Position numbers and translations under genes: made by a program
In this document: piece by piece, positions 10,725 to 22,807 of the stretch
Layout: every line of letters begins with the position of its first letter
Position numbering within the stretch: the first letter of the stretch is position 1
Assembly: GCA_030867875.1 (NCBI GenBank)
Contig: JAOWCC010001589.1
Coordinates: 87,691,537-87,755,536 of the forward strand
Source of the DNA: Actinernus sp. WN-2022
Taxonomy: Eukaryota > Cnidaria > Anthozoa > Actiniaria > Actinernidae
Length of the DNA: 64,000 nucleotides
Direction of reading: 5' to 3'
Notes under the pieces: generated by a model
Database searches by the model: none
Seen by the model: the letters and a program-made list of their open reading frames with translations, nothing else
Told to the model about the DNA's origin: nothing

Positions 10725-11513
10725 TCTTTCAGGAGGAAACCTCACTCATCAAGGATGATTTTCAGAAGGGCCCTCAAGTAAATACATAATTAAAAGAGGA
10801 ATACAACAATAATTATAATAATATATAAATACAACAATATAAAATACATGAACGTGTATAGTTCAATCAAAAATTGGTCATGGCAGGACGCGAGCCCATA
10901 CCTGGTCATGGCAATATTAAAATTCAGTAAGAATAGATTAAAATATCAATTTTAATTTAAAATTACTGTGATATTTTGTTTAAGAGTTTGTAAATATTAG
11001 TGTTTCTTTGAAATATCCAATTTGTTCCAATCAGTGGAACAATGAAACACTGTTCTAAAAAGGCCCTAGTTTAAATTGTATGAGTGTTGTAATTATGAAT
11101 TTTGTAATATTGAACTGGAAGCCAAAATCATGGAAATACATTTAAAAATAAAAAGACATCGGTCCATATAATGTTTATTCACAAGGGACATCCACTTGAG
11201 ATCTCCAAGAGCAGCAGAAGCATAGGAATAATAATCTCTAGGATTATCTTTGCTGCTCTATTCTGCAACACTTGTAAAGATTCCATAAGAGAACTGTTCT
11301 TCTTGTCTCCCCAAATAATACTGGAGTACTAACACAGTGGTTTTATCATTGTGTTATAGAATGGCAGATAGATAACTTAATTTAGGCAGGGTGGCCCATT
11401 CAGCAACGAGGGTGGTATCCAGAGCGGCCCTGCATAAGCTAAAAGTAATTACAATGTATACCGGTAATACAATAAAATATATACAATTTACAAGCTGCAT
11501 GACTTAAACTTAC
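10725..11513. other. spacer with degenerate repeat tails
   Basis: Contains GGGCCCT-bearing tails (about 10735-10790 and 11385-11430) that resemble a segment near 36800-36850. No gene supported. Confidence 0.45.
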
Positions 11514-11526
11514 AAAGATCCTAATT

Positions 11527-11554
11527 ACTCGGGCTGCCTGTGGCAGGCCCGAGT
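11527..11554 (+). other. terminal hairpin 1 of the hairpin-ended family
   Basis: A 28-nt hairpin: outer stem ACTCGGGC/GCCCGAGT, inner stem TGCC/GGCA, loop TGT, one bulged G. Preceded by TAATT. Confidence 0.7.
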
Positions 11555-12474
11555 TGAAATCTGCAGGCCGTTCTTTTTTGTTTTGTTCGGTGCAACAAAA
11601 TTTCTGCACACGTGTTAAATTATGCATTAATTGACCTCGTGGCGCTAATGGATTTCGCCATCAGACGGTATTCTTGTTTGAGGTACGTTTCATAGGTTTT
11701 ATGCCACATTTCATTTTACTCTCTGTCATAATACATACCAGTGCAAAGACTGTGATCTGTAGGCCAACACTAAAATAATTTTGACCGTGTTTTTGATTGG
11801 TTTACCGATCTCGTATCGAGACCTCTGTGCGTTATACTAACAGGTATACTGAATAGCTGATTTATAGCGAAATATAGCGATTTACTAGCAAATATATATA
11901 TACTGTGGTTGAGCAGTTATGGATTTCTCTCCTCTATCAAAGTCTGAAGACATCTGAACTCCTGAACTGTGAGAGCCAACACTGTCGCTCGCCAACACGA
12001 AGCCAGAAATACCCCGGAGAAATAAACACTCAGCACAGAATAATTTATGATGAGCGAAGCAATATTCAACTCTCAAGGTAAACAAGAATCCTCTCACTGC
12101 CAAGGTTTTAGTTCCAGAAATTAAAGGCTTCCAACAGTTCCCTTTATAGTTCTGTAATATAATGAGCAGACTGCAGTTTTGGGAAGGAGGGTAAAAGCTT
12201 TTAAATAGAGATAACCAACAGGCAAATACCAATATGGATGCAATCAGCGAGCTGCGATAAAGAGCCGCAGGGTAGAAAGAACAGTAGAGAAATATAGTCT
12301 GTGATAGCACCATCATAGGTGGGCAGGATACAATTGCAACTTATAATATGGGACAAATATAAACATACATTTGAGACACTCATCTATTAGTACTCTGAAC
12401 CTGCAGAACAGCACACTAAATTGTAAGCGTGCATTACATGAATATACATGTAGTAGAGGTCAACTTCTTTAATT

Positions 12475-12690
12475 TACATACACGAGAAAAACAAAAATAT
12501 TAAATTACATATATATACACTAGGGGAGCAGAGAATGAATGTCACCGCGCTACTGGCCACTCCTAAAGACTGCAAAATTCAGCTAATAATTCTTCCCTTC
12601 GGTTATTACTAAGAGGATTTCAAATGAAAGTGTATTTCATCTTCAATCTCATGTGGCCCGATAGGTTGATAGGGAGAAGTTCTTTTCCCA
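12475..12690 (-). repeat. inverted repeat arm (pairs with 17690-17895)
   Basis: Shared blocks include TAGGGGAGCAGAGAATGAA, GGCCACTCCTAAAGACTGC and GAGGATTTCAAATGAAAGTG, read inverted at 17690-17895. Confidence 0.8.
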
Positions 12691-13032
12691 CTGTGTAAGC
12701 TTTTTCTTAAACACAGGATTCAAAATGTTTTAAAAGTAGAATTTTGGGCAAAATGTTTGACACCAGATTCTCGTTTGCCCTGAATCGGATTTATACCCAG
12801 CATGCAACATATGGGAATGTGTCGCATCGGTTGGGGACTCGCTGTGCTGTTGATAAACAGTTTTAAAATTCAGTATCGCTATGGAGAAAGGCATGAGATC
12901 AGTCGACGTACTGAGATACTGATAAACATGTAAAGTACGACATGAAATAACATAATGCTCTGTGTTTCGTAAATTTTACAAAACAAAGGGCATCCAGCGA
13001 TAAAGACTGTATCAAAAGCAATCATTCATTAC

Positions 13033-13329
13033 CTCTAATTCCTGTTCAAATTCCACAGTTGCCTCACATCCGTCGTCCATAGGGAGAGGTACATAGCCTT
13101 GGCTTACTTCAATGCCTACCTCCTCCTCGTCGCTACTCGACTCGCCAAACATCACCACCGGAAACGAATCGTCTTCTGGCTCAGAGTCCTCATTATCTTG
13201 TGGTATGTCTTTTGGTGTTATTTGAGGAGTCATCTCAAATTTATAAACTGCATAGACATCAGAGATTTTCGACCAATGTTTAGCTTGGCTGGTCAGCGGT
13301 AAACGAGATACTTCGGGTAGGTACTTCAT
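13033..13329 (-). CDS. candidate coding exon, acidic protein segment
   Basis: Ninety-nine codons from an ATG at 13329 end exactly at a splice donor (GAG then GTAATG, donor at 13032-13031), phase 0. The peptide has a basic/hydrophobic start (MKYLPEVSRLPL), then an acidic Ser-rich stretch (GESSSDEEEVG). Its composition is unlike the repeats around it. It sits at the edge of a foldback minisatellite, so it may be a host exon, or part of a transposon protein with an acidic N-terminus. No family recognised, no acceptor identified. Confidence 0.3.
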
Positions 13330-15550
13330 ATCAGATTATTATTATGTACTGACTTCACAATTATATGCCTGGCTTACTTGTGTTGCTTGCCCTACTTACG
13401 CTGCTTGGCTTACTTCAATTGCTTGGCCTGCTTGCGCTACTTGGCTTACTTGAGTTGCTACTTGGCTTACTTACGCTGCTTGGATTACTTGAGTTTCTTG
13501 CCTTGCTTGCCCTACTTACTTACGCTGCTTGGCTTACTTGAGTTGCTTGCCTTCCTTGCCCTACTTACGCTGCTTGGATTACTTGAGTTGCTTGCCCTAC
13601 TTACGCTGCTTGGCTTACTTGAGTTTCTTGCCTTGCTTTCCCTACTTACGCTTATTGGCCTACTTGAGTTCCTTGCGTTAATTGCGCTACTTGGCTTGCT
13701 TGCCCTGCATGCTTGCGCTACTTGGCTTACTTGAGTTTCTTGTGTTGCTTGCCCTACTGACGCTACTTGAGTCAGTTGCTTGCCCTGCTTGCGCTACTTG
13801 GCTTACTTGAGTTGCTTGCGCTACTGACTTGGCTCACTAGAGTTGCTTGTGTTGCTTGCCCTACTTGCGCTGCTAATTGGCTTACTTGAGTTGCTTGGCT
13901 TGCTTGTGCTGCTTGGACTACTTGAATTGTTTAGCTTGCTTGCCTTACATGTTTGTGTTGCTTGTGCTGCTTCAGTTGCTTAGCTTATAATCACCAACAA
14001 CAATACTTCAAAATACGTTTCGTAGACTTCGTACATCGCATAGTTTGAATATTAATTCAAATAAACTCAAAACTCGAAAGCCAAGCAGCACAAGCAATAC
14101 AAACAAGCAAGCAATTACCCTATATCATTATGACGTCACGGCTTGTTTATGAAGGGGACAGAATCGACTTGAACAATAGAATTTTGAACTAAATCTGCTC
14201 TGCTGAGGGAAATTTAACTTCGAATTGTCTGGTTTCCAGATATCAGCTGTATCAATGTTTATCCCACAATATTTACCGTATTTGGTGGCTGTTACCGCTA
14301 TTCTACGTTCTACAAAATGCATTTGATAGCGATTTCCTTTGTGTTGTTGCCGTTTTGTCCCCCTCCCATGACCGTGATCCTTAGCGTTTAAACAATAGAT
14401 TGTTTTGATTTGACGTCATAATGATATAGGTCAATTAAGACAAGCAGCGAAAGCAAGCCAAGTAATACAAGCACATCAAGCAACGCAAGCAAGCTAATCA
14501 ACTCAAGGAAATCAAACAAGCCAAGCAATTTAACTCAAGGAAGCCAAGCAACTCAAACAAGTCAAGCAACTCAAGCAAGCCAAACAGCGCAAGCAACACA
14601 AGGCAACCAACACAAGCAGCTCAAGTAAGCCAAGTAGCGCAAGCAAGGCGAACAAGGCGAGCAAGGCTAGCAACGCAAGCAAGCCGAATAGCGCAAGCAA
14701 CGCAAGTAAGCCGAGTAGCGCAAGCAGAGCAAGCAACGCAAGTAAGAAAGTAAGCCAAGTAGCGCAAGCAAGGCGAGCAAGCCGAATAGCGCAAGCAACG
14801 CAAGCAAGCCCAGTAGCGCAAGCAGAGCAAGCAACGCAAGTAAGAAAGTAGCGCAAGCAAGCCATGTAGTGTAAGTAGGGCAAGCAATACAAGCAACACA
14901 AGTAAGTCGAGTAGCGTTAAAGCAACGCAAGTAAGCCAAGCAGCACAAGCAAGGCAAGTAATACAAGCAAGTCAAGCAACGCAAGCAGGCCAAGTAACTC
15001 AAGCAAGCCAAGCAGCGCAAGTAGGGCAAGCAACTGAAGTAAGCCAAGTAGCGCAAGCAGGGCAAGCAACTGAAGTAAGCCGAGTAGCGTAAGCAGCGCA
15101 AGCAACACAAGTAAGAAAGTAGTGCAAGCAGGGCAACCAAGCCATGTAGTGTAAGTAGGGAAAGCAATACAAGCAACTCAAGTAAGCCAAGTAGCTCAAG
15201 CAGGGCAAGCAACACAAGTTAGCCGAGTAGCGTAAGCATGCAGCGCAAGCAACACAAGTAAGAAAGTAGCGCAAGCAGGGCAAGCAAGGAAAGCAAGCCA
15301 TGTAGTGTAAGTAGGGCAAGCAACACAAATAACTCAAGTAAGCCAAGTACCGCAAGCAGAGCAAGCAAGGCAAGCAAGCCATGTAGTGTAAGTACGGCCG
15401 GCAAGCAACACAAACAACTCAAATAAGCCAAGTAGCGCAAGCTAAGTAGGACAAGCAACACAAGCAGCTCAAGTAAGCCAAGTAGTTAAGTAAGCCAACA
15501 ACCAGTAACATAATAACAATCTTACGTGAAGTCAGTACATAATACTCCTG
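13320..15550. repeat. foldback element whose arms are minisatellites
   Basis: The left arm (13370-13985) is built from imperfect 12-bp-based units such as TACTTGGCTTACTTGAG. The right arm (14440-15490) holds the reverse-complement units. The outer flanks also match inverted: TTATGTACTGACTTCAC near 13345 and its complement near 15525. The long Leu-rich frames here are by-products of the repeat. Confidence 0.8.
14117..14433. repeat. MITE inserted in the minisatellite centre
   Basis: Ends CCTATATCATTATGACGTCA and its exact complement (TGACGTCATAATGATATAGG), about 315 bp apart. CAATTA on both sides suggests a target duplication. It contains no ORF of note. Confidence 0.8.
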
Positions 15551-15652
15551 GGGTCATTTTAGCTACTTTAACAAGATTTCCAATTCACCGTCCCAACTGT
15601 AATAGAAATATTGTGATAGTGGCTAAAATGACCCCAGGAGTACACAGGACAA
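15544..15652. repeat. short palindrome (CTCCTGGGGTCATTTTAGC arms)
   Basis: The arms face each other across about 65 bp. Confidence 0.75.
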
Positions 15653-15774
15653 TCAAAAACACAACTTTGAAGAGGTATGTAATCTTTATTGGAGTATTGT
15701 ATTTATTTCTTACATTTTATTGACTTCTGTAAAATCTCGCAATGAGTTTCTTTTAATTGACACAAAATAGAGCT

Positions 15775-16050
15775 TGGGCTGCCTGTGGTGTAGCGTATCA
15801 GATTAAAAAACAAAGTCTATCGGGCGAGAGGTCGCGGGTTCAAACTCCGGCCGGACCAGCATTCAGGGTCTTAAAATAACCCAGTAGATGAGCAGAAGTC
15901 CATAACTTCTGGTAGAAGGTGCTGCCTTTACAAAACAGTAAACGGTTAGACCTTCAAGTCTTCTCGGGACCTAAAATCGTAGGACTAGTGTCCCCAATTA
16001 GTTGCAAAGCTAAATACATTTGATACTTCAATAAAGTTACTTACTTACTT
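15775..16050 (+). mobile_element. tRNA-derived SINE with (ACTT)n tail
   Basis: Box B-like GGTTCAAACTCC near 15837 lies downstream of a degenerate box A (TGGTGTAGCG). The body ends in an ACTTACTTACTT tail. The 5' edge touches the motif GGGCTGCCTGTGG seen at other element ends. Confidence 0.65.
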
Positions 16051-16165
16051 ATCCACCGGATAAATCCTTATCCGTTGGATAAAGTAAGCTAGTTTGGATA
16101 ATAATTATCTACTGGATAAGGATTTATCCAGTGCGTAGCGTTATCCACCCTTTGAACAACCTACC
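16040..16165. repeat. GGATAA-rich MITE, truncated
   Basis: TATCC/GGATA palindromes around AAGCTAGTTTGG, ending CCACCCTTTGAACAACC. A second copy is at 37377-37500. Confidence 0.7.
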
Positions 16166-16300
16166 GGACCCCGAGGGGTGATGTTGGCTTTTTTGGCAAA
16201 TTGGATTTCCCCCCCTGAAATTTGATGTTAACGAGTTTTAAGGGTAATGAAGTCACGTGACTCTTTGCATAATAACCCTTTAATGAAATATTGTACGTAG

Positions 16301-16702
16301 TTAAAGTGCCTATGAACCTTATTTTAGATATCAATTCTACATCAAGTGAATAGTAGAATGGTACAATATATCTTGCTTTGAATACTGTGCCGCTGAGTTA
16401 AGGTGGTTTTAATATCCAAATTGCTAATTACATGACGTCAGGGGAGGCATCAATTATTATACAATTTTTTCAAATTATCAGTGTTATACCCATAGTTGAA
16501 ATAAAATGATGTTAGAAATTTGTTTTCCTGTATCAGTAGAAACGCCCATTCACAACCACTAAGAAGTGATTGCAGATACCTCCCCTGACGTCATGTAATT
16601 AGCATTTTGGATAAAAACCTCAACAAAAAAATTACCATTATACTATTCACTTGATTTAGAATAGATATCTAAAATTTTTTTTTTTTGTTCATAGGCACTT
16701 TA
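16301..16702. repeat. full AAAGTGCCTATGAA-ended foldback element
   Basis: TIRs TTAAAGTGCCTATGAAC and complement. Each arm carries TTGCTAATTACATGACGTCA or its complement. Four other full or half copies occur in the window. Confidence 0.85.
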
Positions 16703-17689
16703 ACTTTTCTAAGTGGATTTACCTTAAAGGCTTAATCATATTCACTTATTATCCTCAGTTGCTGTCAGATTCGCTCCAACGTCGTTGTCGACTATTTAGA
16801 TAAATTTAACTAAAATAATTAGCGCATTTGAATATATTCATATAGAATGAATACCTTTTATTAGTTACTCAGGATTTAGTTGACGTCACCTAGATTAGTG
16901 TAACCGCTGACCAACGGTCGCAGCGAAATCAGGGGGGTTGAACATAAACTTCAGGAAATAAAACAGTCACGGATCCCATACCAAACTCAAACTAGTCTAG
17001 ACGATTTTACGAGGCAACGTCTCCCCGGAACTGAAGACTGTTGACACATGGAATTTCAAATTAGGAGTCGTCCGACTCTTCACTAAATGATTTGTGATAA
17101 TGTTTTTTTTTTTTCATTCCAACCAATGTTTTTTCCGGATCGTTCGGACTCTATTGATCAGACGAAAACGTACGAATATTTTAGGGGAAAGCTCTTACTC
17201 TATTGATCAGACGTATACGCACGAATATTTTAGGGGAAACCTTTTAGTCTCCCTTTTCTTCTATAATTTTCTAGGGATTGAAAACAAATTTTCTAGCCAG
17301 TATTTCAGAAAACAATTTTCTAGGGACAATTTTTTCGACTCCGAAAGTTTTAGGCTAATTTACTCTCCCGAACAGCTTTTTAACCGAAAACTTCGTTGGG
17401 TGCCCTTGTCAAATGCAATGCAAAATGTTAGTGAAATTGTCAATTGGTTCTCAGATAAGGAAATTTCAATAAAATCAGCTATTTTTGTTCAGTTCTCCAT
17501 GGAAAGGACTGCGACAGTACCCGCTTTAGATATATATGTAGACAGTTCGGTTTTAGCTTGTTGCTCTCTCAAAGAGTTTGCAAATCCTCCGAAATACATG
17601 CATATATTTAATACAAGCTGCTTCACAAAGCCGTCCAGCACCGCAGTCAGGTGCCATACAAGAGGCTGCTTCCTTTCTTAAAAGAACAA

Positions 17690-17895
17690 GAGCCCATCTG
17701 GGCTTTCACTCGGGCCACATTAGATTGAAGATGAAATACACTTTCATTTGAAATCCTCTTAATCCTCTAATATTAACCAAAGGGAAGAATTATTAGCTAA
17801 ATTTAGCAGTCTTTAGGAGTGGCCAGTTGCGCGGTGACTTTCATTCTCTGCTCCCCTAGTATATATGTAATTTAATAGTTTTCTTTTTCTCGTAT
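17690..17895 (+). repeat. inverted repeat arm (pairs with 12475-12690)
   Basis: Carries the counterparts of the blocks listed at 12475-12690, inside the right half of the 11.5-19.5 kb island. Confidence 0.8.
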
Positions 17896-18019
17896 GTTGA
17901 CCTTTTAATTTAAACACTTCTTATTCGTTTAACACACTGCATTTGAGCAGGCATATATTCATTGTTTTGAACCCGAGAATTAACCGTACTACCGTACTTC
18001 ATGGTCCCTTTCTTTAGTA

Positions 18020-19300
18020 GTGGGTTGTCGGTCAGGTGATTGTAAACTCTCGTCATTTAGCACAGAAAATGTATTCTGATGAATAGGGATCGGGTTGTCA
18101 TGTAAGAAATATGGCTCTTGAACAAACTGATAAGCTTCAGTAGGTTGGGTAGTCTCGGAACATTGTCTTCTTTTTTGTATTCTTGTTTATGTTTTTAAGT
18201 TTGAAAGTCGGATCTCAGCTTTAAGTTATATCCGCTTTCAACTCGCCATTTTCAACTTCTAGGTCAATAATATATTCGAGATGACAGCATCTTGATTTCG
18301 GTCTTGTATATATTATCTTGCTGCACTAATTTGTCTTCCAAATGACTGAGTTTGGTTTCTTGATTCGTGTTTTGATGTGACGAGAGTAAGAATTCATTAC
18401 CCATATCAGTTAGGTCAGCCTCCATGTTACAAATCAAGGTCGTTAAAGCAGCGAGAGAGTTCTTATTGCGGGCTAACAAATATTTTTATCCTCGTGAAGA
18501 ATCTAAAGAATTCCGTCTCTTCCGGTTTGAATTTGACTCATGTGTATGTTGCTTTTGGAGTTTCAAGGATATGTTGATCCAAAACTACAGGCTCTTGGGG
18601 GTTTTCATCGACTTGTGAACTTGCAGGCTCTGTAATTTGTTTTGTTTTCTTAGTATAACATAAAGTGTTGAACATGTTCATGTTATCAAGCATGTCGCGC
18701 GTGACCTCTGTTTCTTCGTTCATTAAGTTCCGTCTACTTTCATCTGTAATCTGGGAAACTCTATCTTTGCCCATGCCTTGGCACATAACTATTCCTGTTG
18801 TTAAGTAGACGTGGATGATTATAAGTAAAATCCTTCGACAGCTTGTACCGTTTCCGCTAGGTCAATATCCTCGCTGGAACGAAATAACTTGATCTCAATA
18901 CTCTCTGATCCAACTTACGGTAAATTTAAATCTCTGACAGTTTTTAAGAGACTCATAATATTGGTCTTGAAGTGCCTTCACCCAAAATAAGATGTTCTCC
19001 TCGGATGTTTTAAATGCAGCACAGCGAGCCGATGGCTTATAGATTCCAATATGTATTTCTTCGAATTTTAGCTTTCCGGATCCTGGCCCCTACACTGGCT
19101 TCAGGTCGTCGTACGTGTCGTATAATAAAATCACTGGCCATCTGGGTAAAAAACGCGGTCCTTTGGCTCCGACAATAGCGCCAGTTGAAATATCCTGAGC
19201 CTGTTGGAAGGCTTTCGCTTACATTTGAGAGATGAGACTCCAAATTAGAGAGAAAGTTCCTCGCGGGTCTTCCGCCATCTTGCTTTACTGTATTGAATTA
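18020..19300 (-). pseudogene. degenerate ORF region of the hairpin-ended element
   Basis: Reading leftward from the terminal hairpin at 19475 come a poly-T run, a CCAATCAGATT box and ATGGCGGAAGACC. Short broken frames follow: 19243-19037 (with GYFNWRYCRSQRTAFF), 18786-18538, and 18479-18264, which is heptad-like and could be a coiled coil (LSHLEDKLVQQDNIYKTEIK). The start region resembles the minus-strand copy near 63120-62900, where AGGCTCAGGATATTTCAACT recurs. The protein family is unknown; a coiled-coil ORF1-like product is a guess. Confidence 0.35.
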
Positions 19301-19447
19301 TGTAAATACATTAACCTGGCGATTGTTGCGTGACCAGCACAGTGCAATCTGATTGGTGTGAATTTGACCTTTAACGCATGCGCAGAAATTTTGCGACACC
19401 CAACTGAAAAAAAAAAAAAAAAAAAAAAAAACGACTTGCATTTTAAG

Positions 19448-19475
19448 ACTCGGTGCTGCCACAGGCAGCCCGAGT
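19448..19475 (-). other. terminal hairpin 2 of the hairpin-ended family
   Basis: 28 nt: stems ACTCGG/CCGAGT and GCTGCC/GGCAGC, loop TGT on the minus strand. The outer side is TTAATT. Confidence 0.7.
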
Positions 19476-19654
19476 AATTAAGCTCGCATAAAGATAAATA
19501 CAGGATCGAAAAAATCTCTAAACTTCAAAGAAAACTCAGATGGAGACAATGTTTTGTCTGGAACTCGATATTGAATAACTCGTGGTAAATGTTGTGATCG
19601 TCTTTCTCTGACAACTCACAGGCAGCCCAAGCTCACGATTTGTGGCTCTTACAA

Positions 19655-20832
19655 ATCCTACGTAGATTACGGGATTGCTCGCGCAAGATCGATTGCGTGA
19701 TCTAGCGCGCTAGAGTCACCGTTTTATCGTGGTAAAATTTATTTCTGATTGGTTGGTTGTAGTCACGTGCACGTGGGGTTTGTTAGACTCTACCACGTGA
19801 CGATGACCGAACCAATCATATCGCATTTGCCATCCGCGGGACGTCCTGCTGTCTCGGGACTAAGTTACCAGCATCCGAGGGTTTTGAAATAGCGGTTTTT
19901 GATACCACAAATATGTCGTTTAGGAGGGTTAAAATGTACATTTTTGCAATTCTACCCCGAAATAAACGTAGACAGACATTCGGTGCGTCCTTTTGTGGAG
20001 TCTGGCGAGGATTGAAGTGATTTTAGAGTGCTTTATTGCCTTTCGAGAGATTTGATGTGCTCAACGGACTGTTAAGCCTTGTCATTTCATTATACTTATA
20101 GAGAGATATCTCAAAAATCAAAAGCTCTCTAAAACCGATCCAAAATAGCCCAAAATAGCAGAGAATACGCAAGGACATAAGAAAAGGACACTCGAGGTAC
20201 ATTTATCGAAAAATGTTATTTCATTACCTTTATTTTACCACGATAAAAATCAATGATAATAATAATAACTTTAATCCTTATACCAACAACGGTACATTGG
20301 AATTACGGTAATAACAGTACAACTGTATAAACACCTAAATACAAAACTAAGAAGTATTACAAGCATTGAACAAGACAATGATATCATAGCAATATTTGGC
20401 TGAAAACTTCATAATCGAATCGCCTTACTAAAATATCGAAATGAACTGTTTACATCCAACAGGTTATTAATGAAATCTTCCCTAAGAGTTACCCCTAACC
20501 CAAATTCCTGTTATTACAAGTCATTTAATAGTGAAATTCGTCTCCTACTTCACCCAAATCGCACATTGTACAAACACGTTCGTCATGTGGAATTTTTTTA
20601 TATCGGCCAGACTCAACAGGCAATTTGTGCGCAGAAATCCTTAGCTTAGTCACCGCCTGACGATATTTAATGTTTGAAATATGAGAGAGATACTTTTCAA
20701 AACCTAAATTAAACTTAACTTGTTTAAATGTGGTAAACCACCCTGTTGAATTTGAGATGACAAGGAGAAAACGGGGACTCTAGCGCGCGCTAGTCTTGCG
20801 CGAGCAACACGTATTAAATCTACGTAGGATTA
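19655..20832. repeat. inverted repeat around a LINE remnant
   Basis: AATCCTACGTAGATT and TTGCTCGCGCAAGA at about 19660-19700 reappear inverted at about 20790-20828. Inside, TTTTATCGTGGTAAAAT (19723) faces its complement near 20232. The motif CACAGGCAGCCCAAGCTC lies just outside on both sides, in direct orientation. Confidence 0.65.
20450..20740 (-). mobile_element. LINE C-terminal fragment
   Basis: The minus strand encodes YRQAVTKLRISAHKLPVESG followed by a C-x2-C pair (VCTMCDLGEVGDEFHY), the usual C-terminal end of many non-LTR retrotransposon polyproteins. One stop interrupts it before the last Cys. It is a truncated relic. Confidence 0.75.
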
Positions 20833-21049
20833 TGCACAGGCAGCCCAAGCTCACGATTTGTGGTGGATTTCTGATTATTTCCTAGTTCAACGGCCGTGAA
20901 GTCAATAGCCGGATTGATCTCTGCAATTTGGTCGACAACAATACTTTTCAGTGGCGAATTAAATCACGGTTCGTTGTCAAGTTCTCTTTACCGTAAATAT
21001 CATACTCTTTCCAAAGCCTGTCGAAAGCACAGCCAGAACGGCAGGTTTA

Positions 21050-21235
21050 AAGTACAGGTCTGAGACAAAATAAAGGCTCCGTATACTAGCTTCCTCCTGC
21101 TCTGTTTTCAAAGTACCTTTACCCAGCCGCGGAGAAAGAAGCGAGCAGCTGTGTTCTCTCTAGAACCAGGGTTAAGGGGAAGGAGATAACTTTGAAAACG
21201 GAGCAGGAGGAAGCTATATACAGAGCCTGATATTT
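21050..21235. repeat. imperfect palindrome (CTTCCTCCTGCTC arms)
   Basis: Arms at about 21082-21115 and 21187-21220. TTTACGG/CCGTAAA flanks also pair. A related unit with TTCTCTCTAGAA continues to 21345. Confidence 0.65.
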
Positions 21236-21349
21236 ACGGTTTACGAACTTGCGAAAAGAGAACTCGACAACAAACCTCTCGCAGTTCGCCGCCTTCGCGG
21301 CTCTTTCTCCGTGGCTGTTCTCTCTAGAAAACCTCTGCAACCAGGGTAC

Positions 21350-22444
21350 TTCACCTTAGTCTTCGCAGGCTACACTTATTCCTTTCAGTTCTTGCTTTCA
21401 ACACTTGCCGCGATAAGTTTTGATTGACACCGTTTCAGCCAATCATATACCCCGCCGCTGGTGGACGGGATCTAACTTTTGTACTCAGAAACCAGGGGTT
21501 TTCGTGCAGGCGGTCTTTCAGATCTGCTTCTTCTCCCCCACCCCCCTCCATTTGTCATTCGATCCCAGGTCTCAATCACGCTCGGCCAATATGGCGGCCG
21601 CTTCGATGATCCGTTTGCAGCGCGAAAAAACACCCTCCACCGGCCGCTTCGATGATCCGTTCACCCTCCACCATCTTTCAATTCGTAGCCGGACATTTCG
21701 ATCCCTTCGATGGTGGCGTACTCTTCTTGGCCATTTAATAAATATACTGCAAGTCTTTATCAGCTGTCATATCTTATGAACTGAGACGTCATGTACAAGA
21801 CTTGGTGAACGTGGATTTTGCTGGAATTTTAAGCCATCTGCCAGTGGTCCTGTTAGCAATCAATCCCCAGAAACATTGGTTGATCTTAACGTCAACCAAG
21901 ATGGCGGCGATCACATCATAGAAGTAGCATTACTGAAAATAACTCTGACGCAACACCCAAATGATACAAATTTGTCTTATAGCTACTTCTGTGGCTGTTA
22001 CATTTTGTGTACCCCGAATGCCTGGCTTAGAGAAGCAGCACGTTTCGCTCCTAAACCATTTTTTATCAGGGGTGAGCTGGGGCTTGAGGGGAGTCATGAA
22101 AAAAACATTGAACATTTAGTGGAGGGCCAAGCCTCTCCCATTTACTGAATGTGTTCTGCTATCAATTTAAACTGTTTTGTTTGTTTACATTTTCTCATTC
22201 CATATTTGTGGTAAGGCGGATAAGATGTTGACACTCATTTAGTGTTAGTTCCATAGCTGTATATAGGCCATTTTCACGGATGTTCCTTCTCAGTTTAACC
22301 TGACTAGTAAGGGTATCAAAAATCGTTTTTCGTCAGATTATAAAGGGGAGGGTCATACATTTTGTTTTAGCTTTAAGTGAAGAGTCATGAAAATGGTATG
22401 TACAGGGAAGGGGAGGGCCACATAAAATTAAGATACTTAGTACG
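21350..22444. other. spacer, no supported gene
   Basis: Contains a local duplication (CGCTTCGATGATCCGTT twice, 21600-21660) and several ATGGCGGC-type words, perhaps promoter-like. No frame has convincing coding character. Confidence 0.4.
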
Positions 22445-22445
22445 C

Positions 22446-22474
<29 letters not shown>
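22445..22474. repeat. 30-base poly-C tract
   Basis: Uninterrupted C run followed by TCCCTCC. After it, AGAGGGCAGTAGAAC occurs twice (22504 and 22546). Confidence 0.9.
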
Positions 22475-22477
<3 letters not shown>

Positions 22478-22807
22478 CTCCGCTAAAAAAACGCGCCTTC
22501 CCTTAGAGGGCAGTAGAACCTCTGGCATGCAGCGTACCTTACCGTAGAGGGCAGTAGAACAATGAGCAACTCCTCAAGCAAATTTCGTATAAGAAATTCA
22601 CACATCATTCAAACGTCAACGAAACTCAATGACACTGCGAATATCACGGGTAGCCTGCGAAGCGACGTAAGGGCAAAGAGGGGAAGAAGAGGAATCATTT
22701 ATTTCTTTTACTCAATTAGGATTTTACAAACAGTAGAATGGTAAATCTAGATTTTTATAAACAGTAATCGGATATATTATTACATATTATTATAATAATT
22801 TTATATA

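Larger units (their letters stand above)
11514..19487. mobile_element. 8-kb composite inverted-repeat island with matching terminal hairpins
   Basis: Both ends carry the same motif in opposite orientation (TAATTACTCGGGCTGCCTGT at 11522 onward, and its complement ending at about 19480). Internal inverted matches at 12475-12690 and 17690-17895 confirm two facing arms. The space between them holds nested repeats. It may be one large element enlarged by later insertions, or two separate facing copies. No transposase was recognised. Confidence 0.5.

Noticed and set aside
11885..12316. 143-codon open frame on the minus strand
   Set aside because: No recognisable motif; lies in the left arm of the repeat island; likely chance.
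14530..15461. Several Leu-rich open frames up to 182 codons
   Set aside because: They are translations of the 12-bp-based minisatellite (CTT/GCT codons) and appear in all frames.
17094..17681. 195-codon open frame
   Set aside because: Phe-rich translation of AT-rich DNA containing a local near-duplicate (TATTGATCAGACG); no domain, no splice support.
21420..22148. Plus-strand frames of 119, 61 and 90 codons
   Set aside because: They overlap a local duplication and show no conserved motif; the ATGGCGGC start words alone are weak.
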